A DNA stretch of 64,000 nucleotides from Dioscorea cayenensis subsp. rotundata (lineage: Eukaryota > Streptophyta > Magnoliopsida > Dioscoreales > Dioscoreaceae). Below the pieces are notes generated by a model. The model was given only the letters and a program-made list of their open reading frames with translations, had not been told where the DNA came from and ran no database searches. Position 1 is the stretch's first letter, and each line of letters begins with the position of its first letter. Positions 27,151-40,042 of the stretch are shown piece after piece. The stretch lies in the NCBI RefSeq assembly GCF_009730915.1, contig NC_052473.1, positions 17,442,100-17,506,099 on the forward strand. The letters run 5' to 3'. A program made the position numbers and the translations under genes.

Positions 27151-27441
27151 CTAGAAGAGTTTGAGCTTTCCTTTGTGGGACATTAAGGATCTTGTTTGAC
27201 ATAAAGCCTTCTCTGAGCCAGACAAGCCAGAACAAGAGTCTGTAGCACCTAAAGTGATTGCAAAGTAGAGATATATAGTGCATAAGAAAGCCAATAAAGC
27301 TAGCATTGTCAAGAGGAACCGATGTCGCTCGAAGAGAGTAGACCACGTGTCACGGCTTGCTGTCTGCTTCTTGAATGAGGTTGACAAGAATGAAGAGTTT
27401 TGCGGCCTCCGGTGCGGAGATGAGATAGAATCCAGAACCAT
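27151..27441 (-). CDS. Small single-pass membrane protein, unknown function
   Basis: Single coding exon of 96 residues. The N-terminus is basic and Ser-rich (MVLDSISSPHRRPQNSS), followed by one hydrophobic segment at about residues 42-65 (FLLTMLALLAFLCTIYLYFA), then a Cys-containing tail (DSCSGLSGSEKALCQ) ending in Lys-rich SHKGKLKLF. The ATG at 27441 has a good context (ACAATGG). The layout resembles a small uncharacterised membrane protein found in many plants, but I know of no function. The leader is probably spliced: a GC-rich transcribed-looking stretch with donor CCAAG|GTAGTGG lies near 29518, so a ~2-kb leader intron is likely. Confidence 0.65.
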   Translation of the reverse strand: MVLDSISSPHRRPQNSSFLSTSFKKQTASRDTWSTLFERHRFLLTMLALLAFLCTIYLYFAITLGATDSCSGLSGSEKALCQTRSLMSHKGKLKLF

Positions 27442-27566
27442 TGTCAGCAAGAACTTCAGTTACAACCTGACTGCTTTACATCAGTATGACAAAAGACTGA
27501 TTAGTTATTCGATGATTCACTTTGGTTTCCACAAGGTTTCAATGTTTAAAAGTATTCAAGAAATTC

Positions 27567-27895
27567 AATGATGTTTGCAGGTCGGACATAAATATTGCAT
27601 GACCATCTCATGAAACTTGGCAATCAGATAATTAGCCGAAAATATGGAATTAATGTAAATGTAAGGACAGAATGATGTTTGCAGGTAAGAAATACATAGC
27701 GCATGATTTCCTAAGAAATCATCATGGAACTTGGTAATCATATGGTTAGCTGAAATTATTTAGTTAAATTACATGTGGGGACACAATGATGTTTGCAGGC
27801 TGGCAATATATAATGCATGATCATTTTAGAAAATTTCATGAAACTTGCTAATCATATGGTAAGTAGGAAATATTTAGTTAATGTGAAAAATAATG
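27567..27895. repeat. Three tandem copies of a 104-114 bp repeat
   Basis: Copies start at 27567, 27671 and 27785, each opening with AATGATGTTTGCAGG and containing CATGAAACTTG-like and AATCATATGGTTAG-like segments. They lie in the probable leader intron of the small membrane-protein gene. Confidence 0.85.
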
Positions 27896-28303
27896 ACAGG
27901 CATACAGAAATATTGATCAGAAAGCTAACAATCATAAAGCTCATAGTGAAAATGTGAAGTTGAAGTGCATTTGAACTCTCTCTACTCTTCACCGCATTTG
28001 TTCATTTCCTTTCCATGACTGCATAGGCAGTCACAGATATAGTCCAAAACCAAGATATAAAGGCCCTTCGATGACTTTCTTGGGTAATGGCAAAGAGGCA
28101 ATGCAATTAAGCCACAGGTAAGTGAAAATTTGCAGGTCAGGAGTTACAAGTCACATTTGAAGTCGTGGTTAATCACCACTACAATAGATATTGAAAATGG
28201 GGCATCATGAATCTTTACAAGCAATGCCGTCAAAAATAAATCAAAATCAAAATCAAAAATCAAAACCAAAAATCAAAATTCAATATGAGAAGAGCAATCC
28301 ATA

Positions 28304-28489
28304 AACCATTGGATAGTCCAATGGTATGATACCAAAGTGTAAGGGGAGATCATGGGTTCAAATCTCTCCCCAACAAGATCGCTTCTCCCGATGTTTCATA
28401 CATGCTCATCCCGTGATTCATATATTATTTCTTTATACTCGTACATCCGGATTCCAGTCGTTTGCTTGATCAATCTGCTTTATATTCAT
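28304..28489 (+). mobile_element. tRNA-derived SINE with Pol III A and B boxes and 13-bp target duplication
   Basis: The 186-bp element is flanked by AGAGCAATCCATA at 28291-28303 and 28490-28502. Its 5' head looks like a tRNA: A box TAGTCCAATGG at 28314-28324 (fits TRGYNNANNNG) and B box GGTTCAAATCT at 28355-28365, at about positions 11 and 52 of the element, the expected tRNA spacing. The rest is unrelated body sequence ending in a T-rich tail. It lies in the probable leader intron of the membrane-protein gene. Confidence 0.8.
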
Positions 28490-29517
28490 AGAGCAATCCA
28501 TAGGAAATGTGGGAGACTAAAAATCAAGATGGAATACCTATGGTTCAGTTTCACAAAGCATTTTAAATTTTTAAGTACTTGAAACTAGACCAATGCACAT
28601 GTTTTTTTTTGAATCATAATCGTTAATCCTAGACTTGCTCAAAAACAATAATATACAAGCTTTGTTAACACAATTTACAAAACCAACTATATTTGCAGAT
28701 ATTATGTGACCATTTTTCTGATTTCTGGACAAAGAGAAGAAATGCAAAAGCTCAGAACATCCATCTCAAAAGTCACATTTTTAGAGTATAACATGCACCA
28801 ATAACTAACTTATGCTGTTACAAATCACCTCTTTCCAATCACCTGAAGCTACCCAACTTTAGTTAAACTCTAACAAGATAACCCATACAACAAAATGCAT
28901 CTAAATTTAGGAGTATAGCAACTTTTTTTCCTAGAAGGCTCAGTCAATGAAATTGAACATTAATTCACAATTGGAGACATAGATTCAAGCCTGTTGCCGC
29001 GATTCCATCATTTTCATTCTATCAAAGGATATTTCGCAATAAAAAATTTAAGCCAGAGATATATGCACGAAGATGGAAGATTTACGAAGTAGAGAAATAA
29101 TTGCAACTAATGCAAACGAACTTTCAGAGGATAAAGGCAAAAAGAGATTTTTAATATGTTTATAATTTAATAGAAACCAGCATCACTATCTATTTCTTAG
29201 TATCATCTCATATCTCCGCATTCTCATTCATTTGTCAATCCAAATTCCAGCAAGCATTGCAATCCTAGTGAAATAAAAACCACAAATCCAAACGAAGAAA
29301 CCAATCCTTATGGAAATTCACACAAAATCCAACTAAAAACACGGAGAGAGATCCAAGAGACAATGCCAAACACCAATCAATCACAAAAACCAAGCAGCAT
29401 TGAAAGAATCCAGAACCAATATAAAAATCAGGAAACACGAGACAAAACCATGGAAATCTGGATCGAGAGAACAAGGAACCCTAGGAGATGAGATCGGGAA
29501 CCACTACCTTGGACCCT

Positions 29518-29610
29518 GGTAGTCACCGTAGACGTCGGGGTCGCCGGCGTTGGAGTCGTCGGAGCAGGTGAGATCGGAGAGGGGAAAAAAAGATCTCTCT
29601 TTTATCGACG
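29518..29610 (-). promoter_or_regulatory. Probable leader exon and shared promoter side for the membrane-protein gene
   Basis: A GC-rich island in otherwise AT-rich DNA, ending (reverse strand) in a good donor CCAAG|GTAGTGG. The reverse strand is open but has no nearby ATG, so I read it as 5' UTR of the gene at 27151-27441. The forward gene starts 264 bp further on, which suggests a divergent promoter. The upper end is approximate. Confidence 0.45.
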
Positions 29611-29873
29611 AGAGAACGCGCTTTGATGAAGGTGGTGGCCAGCCTCTAGAGCGAATGATAACTTCACGCCCAATAATTCATTTTATTCTCCATAAACAAA
29701 GGAATCGTTGGAGTAAAGGCGTGTATTTTAGAATCCAAGGTCGTTAACTTAACAATCACGCTTAACATGTCTCGCGGGACAACTTAAGGAACAGTATAAG
29801 GTCTCTCTAAACGTGCTCTGAAGGTTCATCTGATCGCTTATCTTTGTCTGGATCCCTTCTCTCCTCGGCTCTA

Positions 29874-32800
29874 ATGGCGGGAGACGACGGCGCCGGCGGC
29901 GGCGAGGAGGAGGTGGAGAGGCAGCTGGAGAAGCAGTTAAATGAACAGAAGGAGTCCCTTGCGGCCGTGGATGAAGCCCTGGCTTGCGATCCTGCCAACC
30001 CGGAACTCCTTGCGGTAATGCTCTTTTCTCCGTTCGTTGAAACGAGGGGTTCCCTTGATTTCAGTTTATTGTTGTGCTGATCTTTCGGACTCGTTGTCTC
30101 TTGGATGTTTGGTGGTAAAAGTTCTGATTTTGGATGTATGTTTGGTTATTTTGTTGGATGGGATTAGTGAGCTTGATTTTGGATAAATTTCCAACTATTT
30201 TGGGAGGCGTTGAGGATTTTGAAGCTCAAAAAAGATGGCATTTCGTTTGGGTGACTGAAATCCTGGTTATGCTAATGGAGAACGAAAGTCACAGCAATTG
30301 CCTGTGAATGAATTGAGTAATAGGTTGTTATTAGCGAGTCAAGGTCTCCTGTTGAACTTTGAGCATATTTCTTGTCTAGTTTCAATCTCAAATGAAGATT
30401 TAATCTGTTCTGAATCTTCTGATCCATCTGTTTCCTTGGAATATCTGGTTCAACCTACTGGGCTATGTTTCAGGCATGTAATATTAAACTGGAAATCAGG
30501 ACATATTTTGCTAGCAAATTTGAGGATGAATGCCATTGGAGAACAATTGGCGTGTCATTGATGTGGCAGTGCAGTTTGGAGATATGGCTATTGAGAGATC
30601 ATGGGACAATGGTTTGCTTAGGAAAATACTTGCTCGAGGCTCTATCTTTTATACCTTTTGTTCCCAAGTAGCAATTTCTAGTGAAACACTGCCTGATGTT
30701 TATTGTTTATTGGCATTCATGTTTGGTTATTCCTACAGTTGATTCTTGAGGAACTATTTAGTGGAATTTAAAGAATCTGAGAAAAGGATTGCAAGTGTTG
30801 TGGTTGAATTTCTTTATTCTCATTTTGCTGTGAAACAACAAATACCTTCTATTGACATTGTTTTATTTTTCTTTTTAATTATTAGTTTCTAGCTCATCAA
30901 CTATTGTGCATATGGAAAAGTAATATGCCATAGGTTGCCAATATAGAAATATGTTGTTCGTGGTTCCTGAAACTCTTCAAGATGATGGTTTGTTTTATGT
31001 GCTTCATTCACCTTTTATATACTTCATGCTGAGTTGTTTTGTTGATTACTAATCACCTGTCTGCCCAGAAGCTTGAATTGCTTGATTTCTGTTTTCATTT
31101 TTTTTCATTTTTTTTTTTTTGTTAACCAAGGAATTTATTGTTATCTTGTAAAGGTTCATGAAGAGCTACTTGCAGTGATCAGAGATGCAGAACAGGGCCT
31201 TCTTCATTTAAAACGTTTTCGATTACTTAAAGAAGCTGATGTTATCTTTACAAGACAGGCAGCAGTTTCTGTTATTGAGGATGTCAAGGTGGAGGCTTTG
31301 GATTCAGCACAGGTCAAACCAGAACCTCTTGAATCTGAATGCTATTCTATCGGATCGAAGTGTAGGTTCCGTCACAAGGATGGACGGTGGTATAATGGTA
31401 ACATCATAAGTTTTGAAGGAGATAGTTCGGCAAGGATTTCTTTTCTCAACCCTACATCTGAAAGCATGCTGGTATGTGGATTAATTTCCGATTTTGTCTC
31501 TGCTCTCTTTGCTGCACAAGGAATGAAACAATCCAGTGGATTGAGTTTTAATTGCTGTTATATTGTATTTATTTTCTATCTCTATCTCTCTTTATTTTTT
31601 TGTGCATCTTTTCTAATAAATAACTTGGTTGTTTGTTAGTTACTGCAGTATTGCAAGCAAAATTAGTATTTAACTTATGTTGTGTAGATGTTAGGAAGTG
31701 ATATAACTGCCCTAGATATATCATTATTTGGATTGAATCTGTGAAGCTTCATTCAGAGGGCTTCAAATTCATTCATGCATGCAATAAGTTACAAATTCTA
31801 CCAAGGGAGAGCATTACTGACTCAAATATTGTGCTAAAAGCATAATACTATTAATTACATAAAATGATTAAGGTAGCACAGTAAGTTGGGCATTTCATGT
31901 CTTGGTAGCTTGTTACTTATTTTTTATTTTTTATTGTCGTACTGGGTTCAGGTAGAAGCCAAAATAGGTCATCAATAGAAAGTAGTTGATTATCAGAGTT
32001 TCTCTATCTTAAAGCCCTTTTGGTATTCATTGCCCATGTGTTTAAACATATTCAGTGGTCACCTGTGCATCTGCAAGATGTTTTTACATCTTGAGTAATC
32101 ATCCTTTAATTAGTTGTTATAGTTAGGCATGTTCTGTGGGTACTAATATGTCTCTCCACCATCTTACTCTATTGGGCTAGCATTTTATGTTATCTTGATC
32201 TAGTACCTAGATAACTGGCAAGCCTCTTTAAACTGTGTTTCTGTGAGTACTTTGTCATGGAACCAACTACTAGAGAATCTGTGCTTGTTCTTCTAACACT
32301 AAAATGTGTGGCAAGATTCAGTGTGGATGAAAATTGAGGATTACGGATTACCAATATACAATATTGTTTCCCTCCTATTGACATTGTTACAGATGATAAA
32401 TTTCAGACTATTTGAAGATTGCTATCCTATTTCCCCCTATATAATTGTGTGAAGTGTGACTTGCAAGGTTTCAGGTTCCATGGTGTGTGGCAGGAATACA
32501 CTAGGTTTATAGTCTTATATTATAATTGGGTCATAAGAATCAGAAGTTACAATGCGTGGTTGACTTGTACAAAATTGCTTTTGGTTGATGGATATTTGAG
32601 GTTGCAGACACTTTGTACATTCCCATGCCTGCATGCATCTTGGTATCTTTGACGAGGATTGACAAGCATGTTGCAAATTGCAAGTTTGGATCTGGTCTTC
32701 TTATGCATAATGAAGGTCATCATTGATGTGATATGCTGATAAGGTTGAATTATGTTGTCAGCAAAGGTCCTATATGCATCAATATGTTTTGGGTATCAGC

Positions 32801-34894
32801 TTTGGACACTCAACATCCATGATTGATATTTGGATTTCTCATGCCTTTCAATAGTGCATGGTTGTGGCTTATATCTAGGTTTATCATTAGCTATAATGAT
32901 GCTTAAAACGCAAATGACAAAGCTGTCATACAGCTTCCTCCATTCATCCCATGACCTGCTGCCTTTTGTCTTCAATTATAATTTCTTTTTTCCATTTTCA
33001 CAAGATTATCTTGGTTTGTGTCATTTCATGCTAAGATTCCTGACTGTTGATTATGATATTTGGACTGAGCGGTGATCTCCAATTTACTTATTAGTTATTG
33101 CTGAAAGTAACTCCTTGGTCTTACTTTTGTTTATTTTCACTGCCTATGAAAATTTATGACCACAGAAACTTAGAACTGGCCATATACTTGGATTTTTTAC
33201 ATATATTCATCAGAATTTGTGATTGCAAATTGTAAAGCACAAACCACACAAAGTAGAAGTGTATATGCTATGAGGGTCATGGGTATTTTTGGGCTTTGAT
33301 AGTCCCTTTACTTTCCATTATAACAAATGACCTTGTTCGGGGAAAACTTGAAGAGCTATACCTGGAGATACAATGCTCCATTTTGTATCAAGTCTTTATG
33401 GCCACAGTCTAGCTTATGGTTTATTAGTTGTTTTCATTCTTATGATCTCTGCAGTCTTGCTTTGTTTGTTAATGTTACTCAAAAACCATGGAAACCTCAT
33501 TAGCACAAAGCCCATTTTACTAATGTAAGCCACCCAAAATGCAGATGTGCAAGTTCTTTTTACAGCAGCGATGTCGATTTGGTGGTAACTGCCGATTATC
33601 ACATGGTATGATACATTTAGGCTTCCTATTTGGAGAAAATCCTATATACTACCTTTACTTCTTGTTTATTCCTTATTATAAAATATAAAATGTGAAATGC
33701 ACAATGTACCTTAGGAATTTTCTTTATGAGCTATACATATAAGATTTGATGATTATTATTTATAATAATTTGATATATAGCTACTCACGTTTCCTTCTTG
33801 TCCACATAGTTGAAGAACAAATCCTTTTATATTTTGATTTAACTCTTCTTGTTTTTCACTGATATAAAATCACCTGAACAGGATTTGATGTTCCTGTATC
33901 TTCATTAAAGCAATACATCCCCACCAAATGGCATCAGTTGTTGGTGGGATCCAACATTTGGGCTGTCTCAGAGAGCCAATCTGGCATTTGGAGGAAAGCC
34001 GAGCTTGAATTATTGGATGATGATCTTGGGCATGGTCAGGTTGTTTTCCTAGATGATGGAACATCAGCCAAGCTCGAGACTGAAGCTCTCTCAATATCGA
34101 ATTATGCTGAAATGAGTAGTGATGATGAAGATGAGGACTTGAGCTCAGAAAGTTCAGAATCCACTGGAGAAGAGGAAGACTTGGATGACGAAACAGATCA
34201 TCAAGGGCTTGGCTTTTTAGAAGCAACAAAATTACAAAGAGGTATTCAAACAGAGACTGCTGTTTTTGCACAATGGGAAAATCACACTCGTGGCATTGCA
34301 TCCAAAATGATGGCCAGCATGGGTTATCGAGAAGGTATGGCATTAGGTGCATCTGGTAAGGGTATTGTTGATCCGATCACTGTGAAAATTCTCCGACCAA
34401 GGCAATCACTCGATCATGCTTTTGCATCTAATGAGAGTGAAGAGAAAAAAGTTGATCGTAACAAAAAGCGTAGCAGGGGTGGCAAAAGAAAGCGTGACAA
34501 GAAGCATGCTGCCGCAGCTCGGGCCGCTAAAGCTGAAGAGGAGATGGCACCTGATGTTTTCAGCTTTATCAATAGCCAGCTCACTGGGCAAGATGTTGTG
34601 AATGGTTCAGGAAACAAACAGAAGAAGCAATCAGATGGGACTAGTGGGAGCATGAAAAAGGTGGATAGGCGGTCATTAATTGCATATGAAGATGAAGTAA
34701 AAGAGCTAAGAAACCGGGTCGAGAAGCTGGAAGAGATGGTAAATCGGAATCGCAAGGATAAAGCAATGTATGAAGCGGCATCTAGGAAGTTGAACGAGAC
34801 ACGCAAGGCTCTAGCAGATGCTGAAGCTGCCCATGTTTCAGCCTCTAATGCAGTTGTGAACAAGGAGAAGGAGAAGAAGTGGCTCAGATTTTGA
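29874..34894 (+). CDS. CCCH zinc finger, Tudor-like and G-patch protein (ZGPAT-like)
   Basis: Four exons: 29874-30014, 31154-31471, 33545-33605 and 33882-34894, giving 510 residues. Residues 1-60 are Gly/Glu-rich and helical. A Tudor-like fold is suggested at about 111-153 ([19 protein letters not shown]). Exon 3 encodes one CCCH finger, C155-x7-C163-x5-C169-x3-H173. An acidic Ser/Asp/Glu stretch follows, then a G-patch at about 306-352 ([20 protein letters not shown]), a Lys/Arg-rich nuclear-localisation-like region, and a C-terminal coiled coil. This is the order seen in vertebrate ZGPAT and plant CCCH/D111 G-patch proteins; such proteins are nuclear and bind RNA or helicases, but the plant role is not established here. 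Intron 2 is 2.07 kb. The ATG lies in a GC-rich leader opposite the membrane-protein gene. Confidence 0.9.
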
Positions 34895-36364
34895 TGTTTC
34901 ACAACCATGTTAGGCATTCAGTCTTTTTGCCCTCTTTTGCCTTCTGTATTGGACTTGCTTTCAATCATTGCCAACATCTAGGTTTTCCTGTTATGTTAAT
35001 TTTTTTTTTCTGTGTATGTGTATACATTTATATACTTCAATTAATCCCTTTATTAAATGTTTATATACTTCAATTAATCCGTAGTGTAAAATTAGATCAA
35101 TGTTTATTGAGTTTCTGGATGTATAGTTGATTACGTTTCTGCAGTGATTAATCACTTACATACAGCACAGGAAAGGGAATAGTTTGGCACGGATGCGATG
35201 CTGAAGGTGCGTTTTGGAAACTTCTTATTCCTAATGGTGTTTTTATGTGAATTAATGACCATAAAGAACCTTGCCACAGGATCATATCATGGTGGGTGGA
35301 TGGCGAAGATCATCTGCTGGGGCATTATCAATTTATCATACCCTTCTTCATCTATCTGAATGACTTCACCAGCTTCTGTGGTCAGTGACTTCAATATTGC
35401 TTCTCAAATTTCTTTTCTGGGGTTTGATTATATGTTTCAAGATTTTGTTCTGCACATGTGATGTTGGTTCAAGGTATCTATTAATGTTCATGCTTGTCAT
35501 TTGCTTTCTTTAGTGGTACAAGTATCTTAAATTTTGTCAACTTGAAAATAGGAAGATGGAAAACTCCATTGTTCGCCTGCTTATTCCCTGATAAGAGGTA
35601 ATATATTATAATGTTTTTTCACCTTTTGTAATCCTCATATAGAAGTTGTGTTGCAGTAAACATTCGAGTCGGAAGCTGACACATAATGGACTAGTCTGTA
35701 TATTGTCAAGAATTTGGCACTTGATTCCTTGCTTGTGCAATAGAAAGATGGGAAAAATCCATTGTCCCTTCTGCAATGCAAGTTCTGGCAATGAAGAGTT
35801 GTGACTAAATCCGATTGAAGCAGAGTTTAGGATTATTGAGATTGATGCCATTGTTGATGAAAGGGTGACATATAAAAATGAGTAACCTATTATAAACATT
35901 GATAGTGTTTTTCGATGTTTTCCATTAGGTTAAATGACATTGTATATCAAACTTTTCGCTATGCCAAGTAGCCATTTCTAGGTTCAAATCTTCTGTTCAA
36001 AGTAACTAAACAATCCAAACTCTGATCACCAGATTGATTTCTGTTTTGGATTTTTCTGTGGATCTGGAGAATAGATTAGTGAAAGTTACACTACAAGGTC
36101 AAATATAGCTGACAGTTCTGAAAACATTAGATGCAGTATACGTAAATCTCCTCCACCTCTTCTTCTCTGACAGCACTACAACCCTTACTTAAATTCAGTA
36201 TTGAAAGACATTACTGTTCCTCACCATCTCGCAATAAATTCATAAGTTCCCTCTTTATCCTTCTACTCCCAACCAAACACATTCTCTTTTTCTGCATAAT
36301 TGATAAACATCCTACAATTACTACTCTCTCCCCCTCTCTGCCGCATTACACTTCAGCAAAAACC
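34895..36364. other. Intergenic region between the G-patch and peroxidase genes
   Basis: Contains the 3' UTR of the G-patch gene, two related segments with AAGATGGGAAAAATCCATTG-like sequence (about 35555 and 35745), and an unassigned reverse-strand open stretch at 35287-35403. The last ~60 bp are C/T-rich and are probably the peroxidase leader. Confidence 0.5.
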
Positions 36365-37965
36365 ATGTCTTATCTTCCAAATTTCTTGCTGATCTTCAGA
36401 ACTGATGGCCTTTTGATCACCTTCTCCTTGACATTTCTGCTAATCTCGTCTTGTGTAACTTCTGTAAGCCTTTCTTTAGACTTCTACTCATCTTCATGTC
36501 CAAATGTTGAACTACTGATCAAGGACACAGTGCGTTCAGCCACCGCGGTGGACCCAACTATCCCCGGAAAACTTCTCCGACTTGTCTTTCATGACTGCAT
36601 TGTTGAGGTGCATACTGTATTTTCCAAGCTTGGACTGAAAAAAATAAATAAAAATGGTGATTGAAATTTATGTATGTTCTGCATAAAACAGGGTTGTGAT
36701 GGATCAGTGCTCGTGCAAGGAAACAATACGGAGAGGAGTGATCCGGCGAACACATCTCTCGGTGGGTTTGAGGTGGTGGAGAATGCCAAACGATGGTTGG
36801 AAGTGTTATGTCCTGGTATGGTGTCTTGTGCTGACATTCTTGTGCTTGCTGCAAGAGATGCTGTTGAGATTGTAAGTTCTTTGATTTCATTTTCTCCCTT
36901 TCTTGTTTATATTTTTTGCTTTCAGTTAAGAAACCTTCATGCACGGTTGATTCCATGTTTGATATAAAAAACTTAGGAATATATGATCTTTGACTTGTCC
37001 TTGTATTGCCATAAAATAGAGCAAAACAAAAGAACATCTTTCATCCTATATTTTCATCGATTTTCCTTTCAATTCAGACAGATGTTTAATGCATATTGGA
37101 ACCTTTGAGTGCCGAACATCTTGATTTTCTTATCTCTAGTGCCATCTGATTCTTGGCATTTATAGTGCGAAATTATTATTGCCAATGAAAACAAGAAGTT
37201 TGGTAGGAAGTAGGAACAATTAATTGTCAGAAATAACAATGCAGAACAAGCTAACCTTTTCAATCTTGGATTGTGTCTATGATCATACTGCAAAGGCTGG
37301 AGGACCATCAGTTGCAGTTCCACTCGGCCGTCTCGACAGCCGGACCTCATCAGCGGCCAATGTCCGGCCAAACATGGTTGACACAAGCTTCTCCATAGAT
37401 GAAATGACTCAGCTCTTCTCCTCCAAAGGCTTATCCTTAGATGATTTAGTAATCCTATCAGGTATTAAATGCTCATCAATGTTTTGATACAACTATGTAA
37501 ATTAAATACGGAACTAATAAGAGTATATATATATATATCACACAGGAGCTCACACAATAGGCAAGGCTCACTGCAGTGCATTCAGTGAGAGGTTCGAAGA
37601 AGGACCGAAAGGTACCTTAGAGCCGATAGACACCTCTCTAAACAAAGACTATGCCATGGAGCTCATCAAGCAATGTCCGGCCGGAGCAAGCGGGGCGGTG
37701 ACTGTGAATAATGATCCTGTCACTGCTTCTATCTTTGATATTCAGTATTATAAGAACCTCATCGCTGGGAAGGGCCTGTTTAGCTCTGATTCGGTGCTGA
37801 TGAGCGATTCGCAAACTAGAAACAGAGTTGAGAGCTTTGTCTGCAAATCAGGATGAGTTCTTCAAGAACTGGTCAGAGTCGTTCTTGAGGATGGTAAGCA
37901 TTGGGGTCAAAACTGGGAATGATCAAGGGGAGATACGTACAAGCTGTTCTAGTTTCAATATTTGA
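36365..37965 (+). CDS. Class III secretory peroxidase, PER46-like (C-terminal frame broken)
   Basis: Four exons: 36365-36607, 36692-36871, 37296-37461 and 37546-37965. The N-terminus is a long hydrophobic signal/anchor (about residues 15-35). Distal catalytic Arg72 and His76 lie in RLVFHDC, the CDGSV calcium/structural motif follows, then VSCADILVLAARDAVE, and the proximal haem-ligand His199 in GAHTIGKAHC. SLGGFEVVENAKR and NVRPNMVDT resemble the PER46 group. These enzymes act in the apoplast with H2O2, for example in lignin or wall cross-linking. In exon 4 a run AAA at 37845-37847 has one base too many: the raw frame stops at 37856 (299 residues), while the next frame continues with the conserved tail (EFFKNWSESFLRM, EIRTSCSSFNI) to a stop at 37965, the family length (~335). 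Confidence 0.88.
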
Positions 37966-39439
37966 GCATGCAAAGCCATGCATTACGTTAGAAATGGAGG
38001 AAATGTGAATGAATTATACTTATGTCTGTTTGTATGTATGTTATGCATGAATTAAATTCGGTTTATCGGTTAGAATAATTATCGAGTGATTTTTCGGCTT
38101 TTAAAGGTTGGAAGATGGTTTTGTGTTTTGTGAAGAAGATGTAAACTTGCATTTGATTGTTATTATTTGTTTGGTAAAAAAGTATGTGTGAATGTATCAA
38201 CGAGAATGATTAAAGTGTATCAATGGGAACATTTTTTTTACTGTTTTTGATTTTATAAATGTGTATAGGGTCTAGTTTTAAGAAGGTAATTTTATGTTTA
38301 TGGAAATGTTTTTGAGATAATAATATAAAGAATTTTGTATGATTATAAGGAGGGATTTTTTAGGATTATTGGCCGAAAGGCTTGAGTGACTTTGTTTTTT
38401 AAGATTTAAGGAAATTTTTAAATAATAATATTTATACAACATAGAATATAATTGGGTTTAAGTCAAACTAACTTATTTTTACTTGAACCCACTCAACTAA
38501 TAATCAAAATTATCCATTTGAGTTGAAGAGTAAAAGTGCATTTGAGTGAGTTTGTAACTCAATTCTCGTGTTTGTCAAATGAGAACATTTGATTGCGCTG
38601 TCATTATTTTTATATATACTTTGAGCATAAGAGTAAAAGTGCATTTGAGCTGGGTTTGTAACTCAATTTTCGTATTTATCAGATAAACATATTTGACTGC
38701 ACTGTCATTATTTTCATCCATACGTTCATAATTATACATGTGTTTGTGGTCTTTGTCCAAAACAAAATAAAAAATAAAAAAACAAATGACATGTTGCTAA
38801 GCTTGTTGTTATTCTTTTTGAGGAATTTTCAAATTTGGGCAACATGTGAAGAGAATCAAAATAGAAAAAAAGATGCACTTTGTTACTGTCATATTCATTC
38901 ATACCTTTAATTTCATAGTGGATGACAAAAAAATTATGTTTTCTTACAAATCAAGATATTTGTTTTGGCTTTCATCGAATATAATATATATATAAAGTTA
39001 TTCTCATACGTCAATAATGTATCTTTAGTCCTTAGTCTAACATAACTTTTCGGACTTAGAAGATAGAGTTTAATATTTGATTTGAATGACAATTCATTCA
39101 ATTTTGAAACAACATCAAATAAATAACATGATTACCCATTAAAACTAAAAAAAAAATTGCATATATTGATATCATGATACAGGAAAAAATCTACAAACTA
39201 GTTGGTATTTTGAATGAAATGTTTAATTATATAGAAATAAACTAAGATTTAAATCATCCATATATTTATTATTTTGATATTTTAGCAAAAAAATATCATG
39301 CAAGAATTTAATGCAAAATAAACTAAGTTGAACTAGCTTTAATCTTAATTTAACCGTGGTCATTATCAAAATACTTTTCTGGTTATTTTTTCGTCTTTTC
39401 CAAAGTTTAAATTTGTTTATTTGAGTTCTCAATAAAATT

Positions 39440-39475
<36 letters not shown>

Positions 39476-40008
39476 TAGATGCTTCAAGGATCATGGCATA
39501 TGAAAAGATTCTATGAACTAATAAATATTATTAACGAGATGCTCATATCTTCTAGTAATGTTTTTTAGTTCATAGATTCAATGTAAGTAATGTTTGTTCT
39601 CATTTTTCAAGAATATAAATCACTTATATTTTTATTTATTATTGTTATTTACTTTTAGACTTTTGGTCTCTTTATTCAAAAGAAATGTGTTGCAAATGGC
39701 CAACATGCTGTGGCCCTGTCTCTTACTAAGATTCTGCCTTGTTTTTCCAAACTAAATTCTTTAGTCGTTCTCTTTATTAATTTATCCTCTGTTTTTTATA
39801 TCTCATGTTTCTAACTATGAACTTTATTTATTTATTTATTTTATAAATATGAATAAATCATGAATATTCAACCTCTAATTTTGGAGGGAAATGAAATACA
39901 CTCTCTTACTTTAAAAATGGTCTAATTATCAACTTTATTAAATAAAAACTAGCATCCTGATAATAATTATATTATTGTATGTACTATTAATAATTCATTC
40001 TCAACACA

Positions 40009-40042
<34 letters not shown>

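Noticed and set aside
28304-28380. Candidate tRNA gene
   Set aside because: A and B boxes are present, but acceptor and anticodon arms do not pair well and the unit is flanked by a 13-bp duplication with a non-tRNA tail, so a SINE fits better.
33870-34917. Long reverse-strand frames
   Set aside because: Shadows of the G-patch gene's last exon; the forward frame has clear CCCH and G-patch domains.
36558-37037. 159-codon reverse-strand frame
   Set aside because: Antisense to peroxidase exons 1-2 and an intron; no family resemblance.
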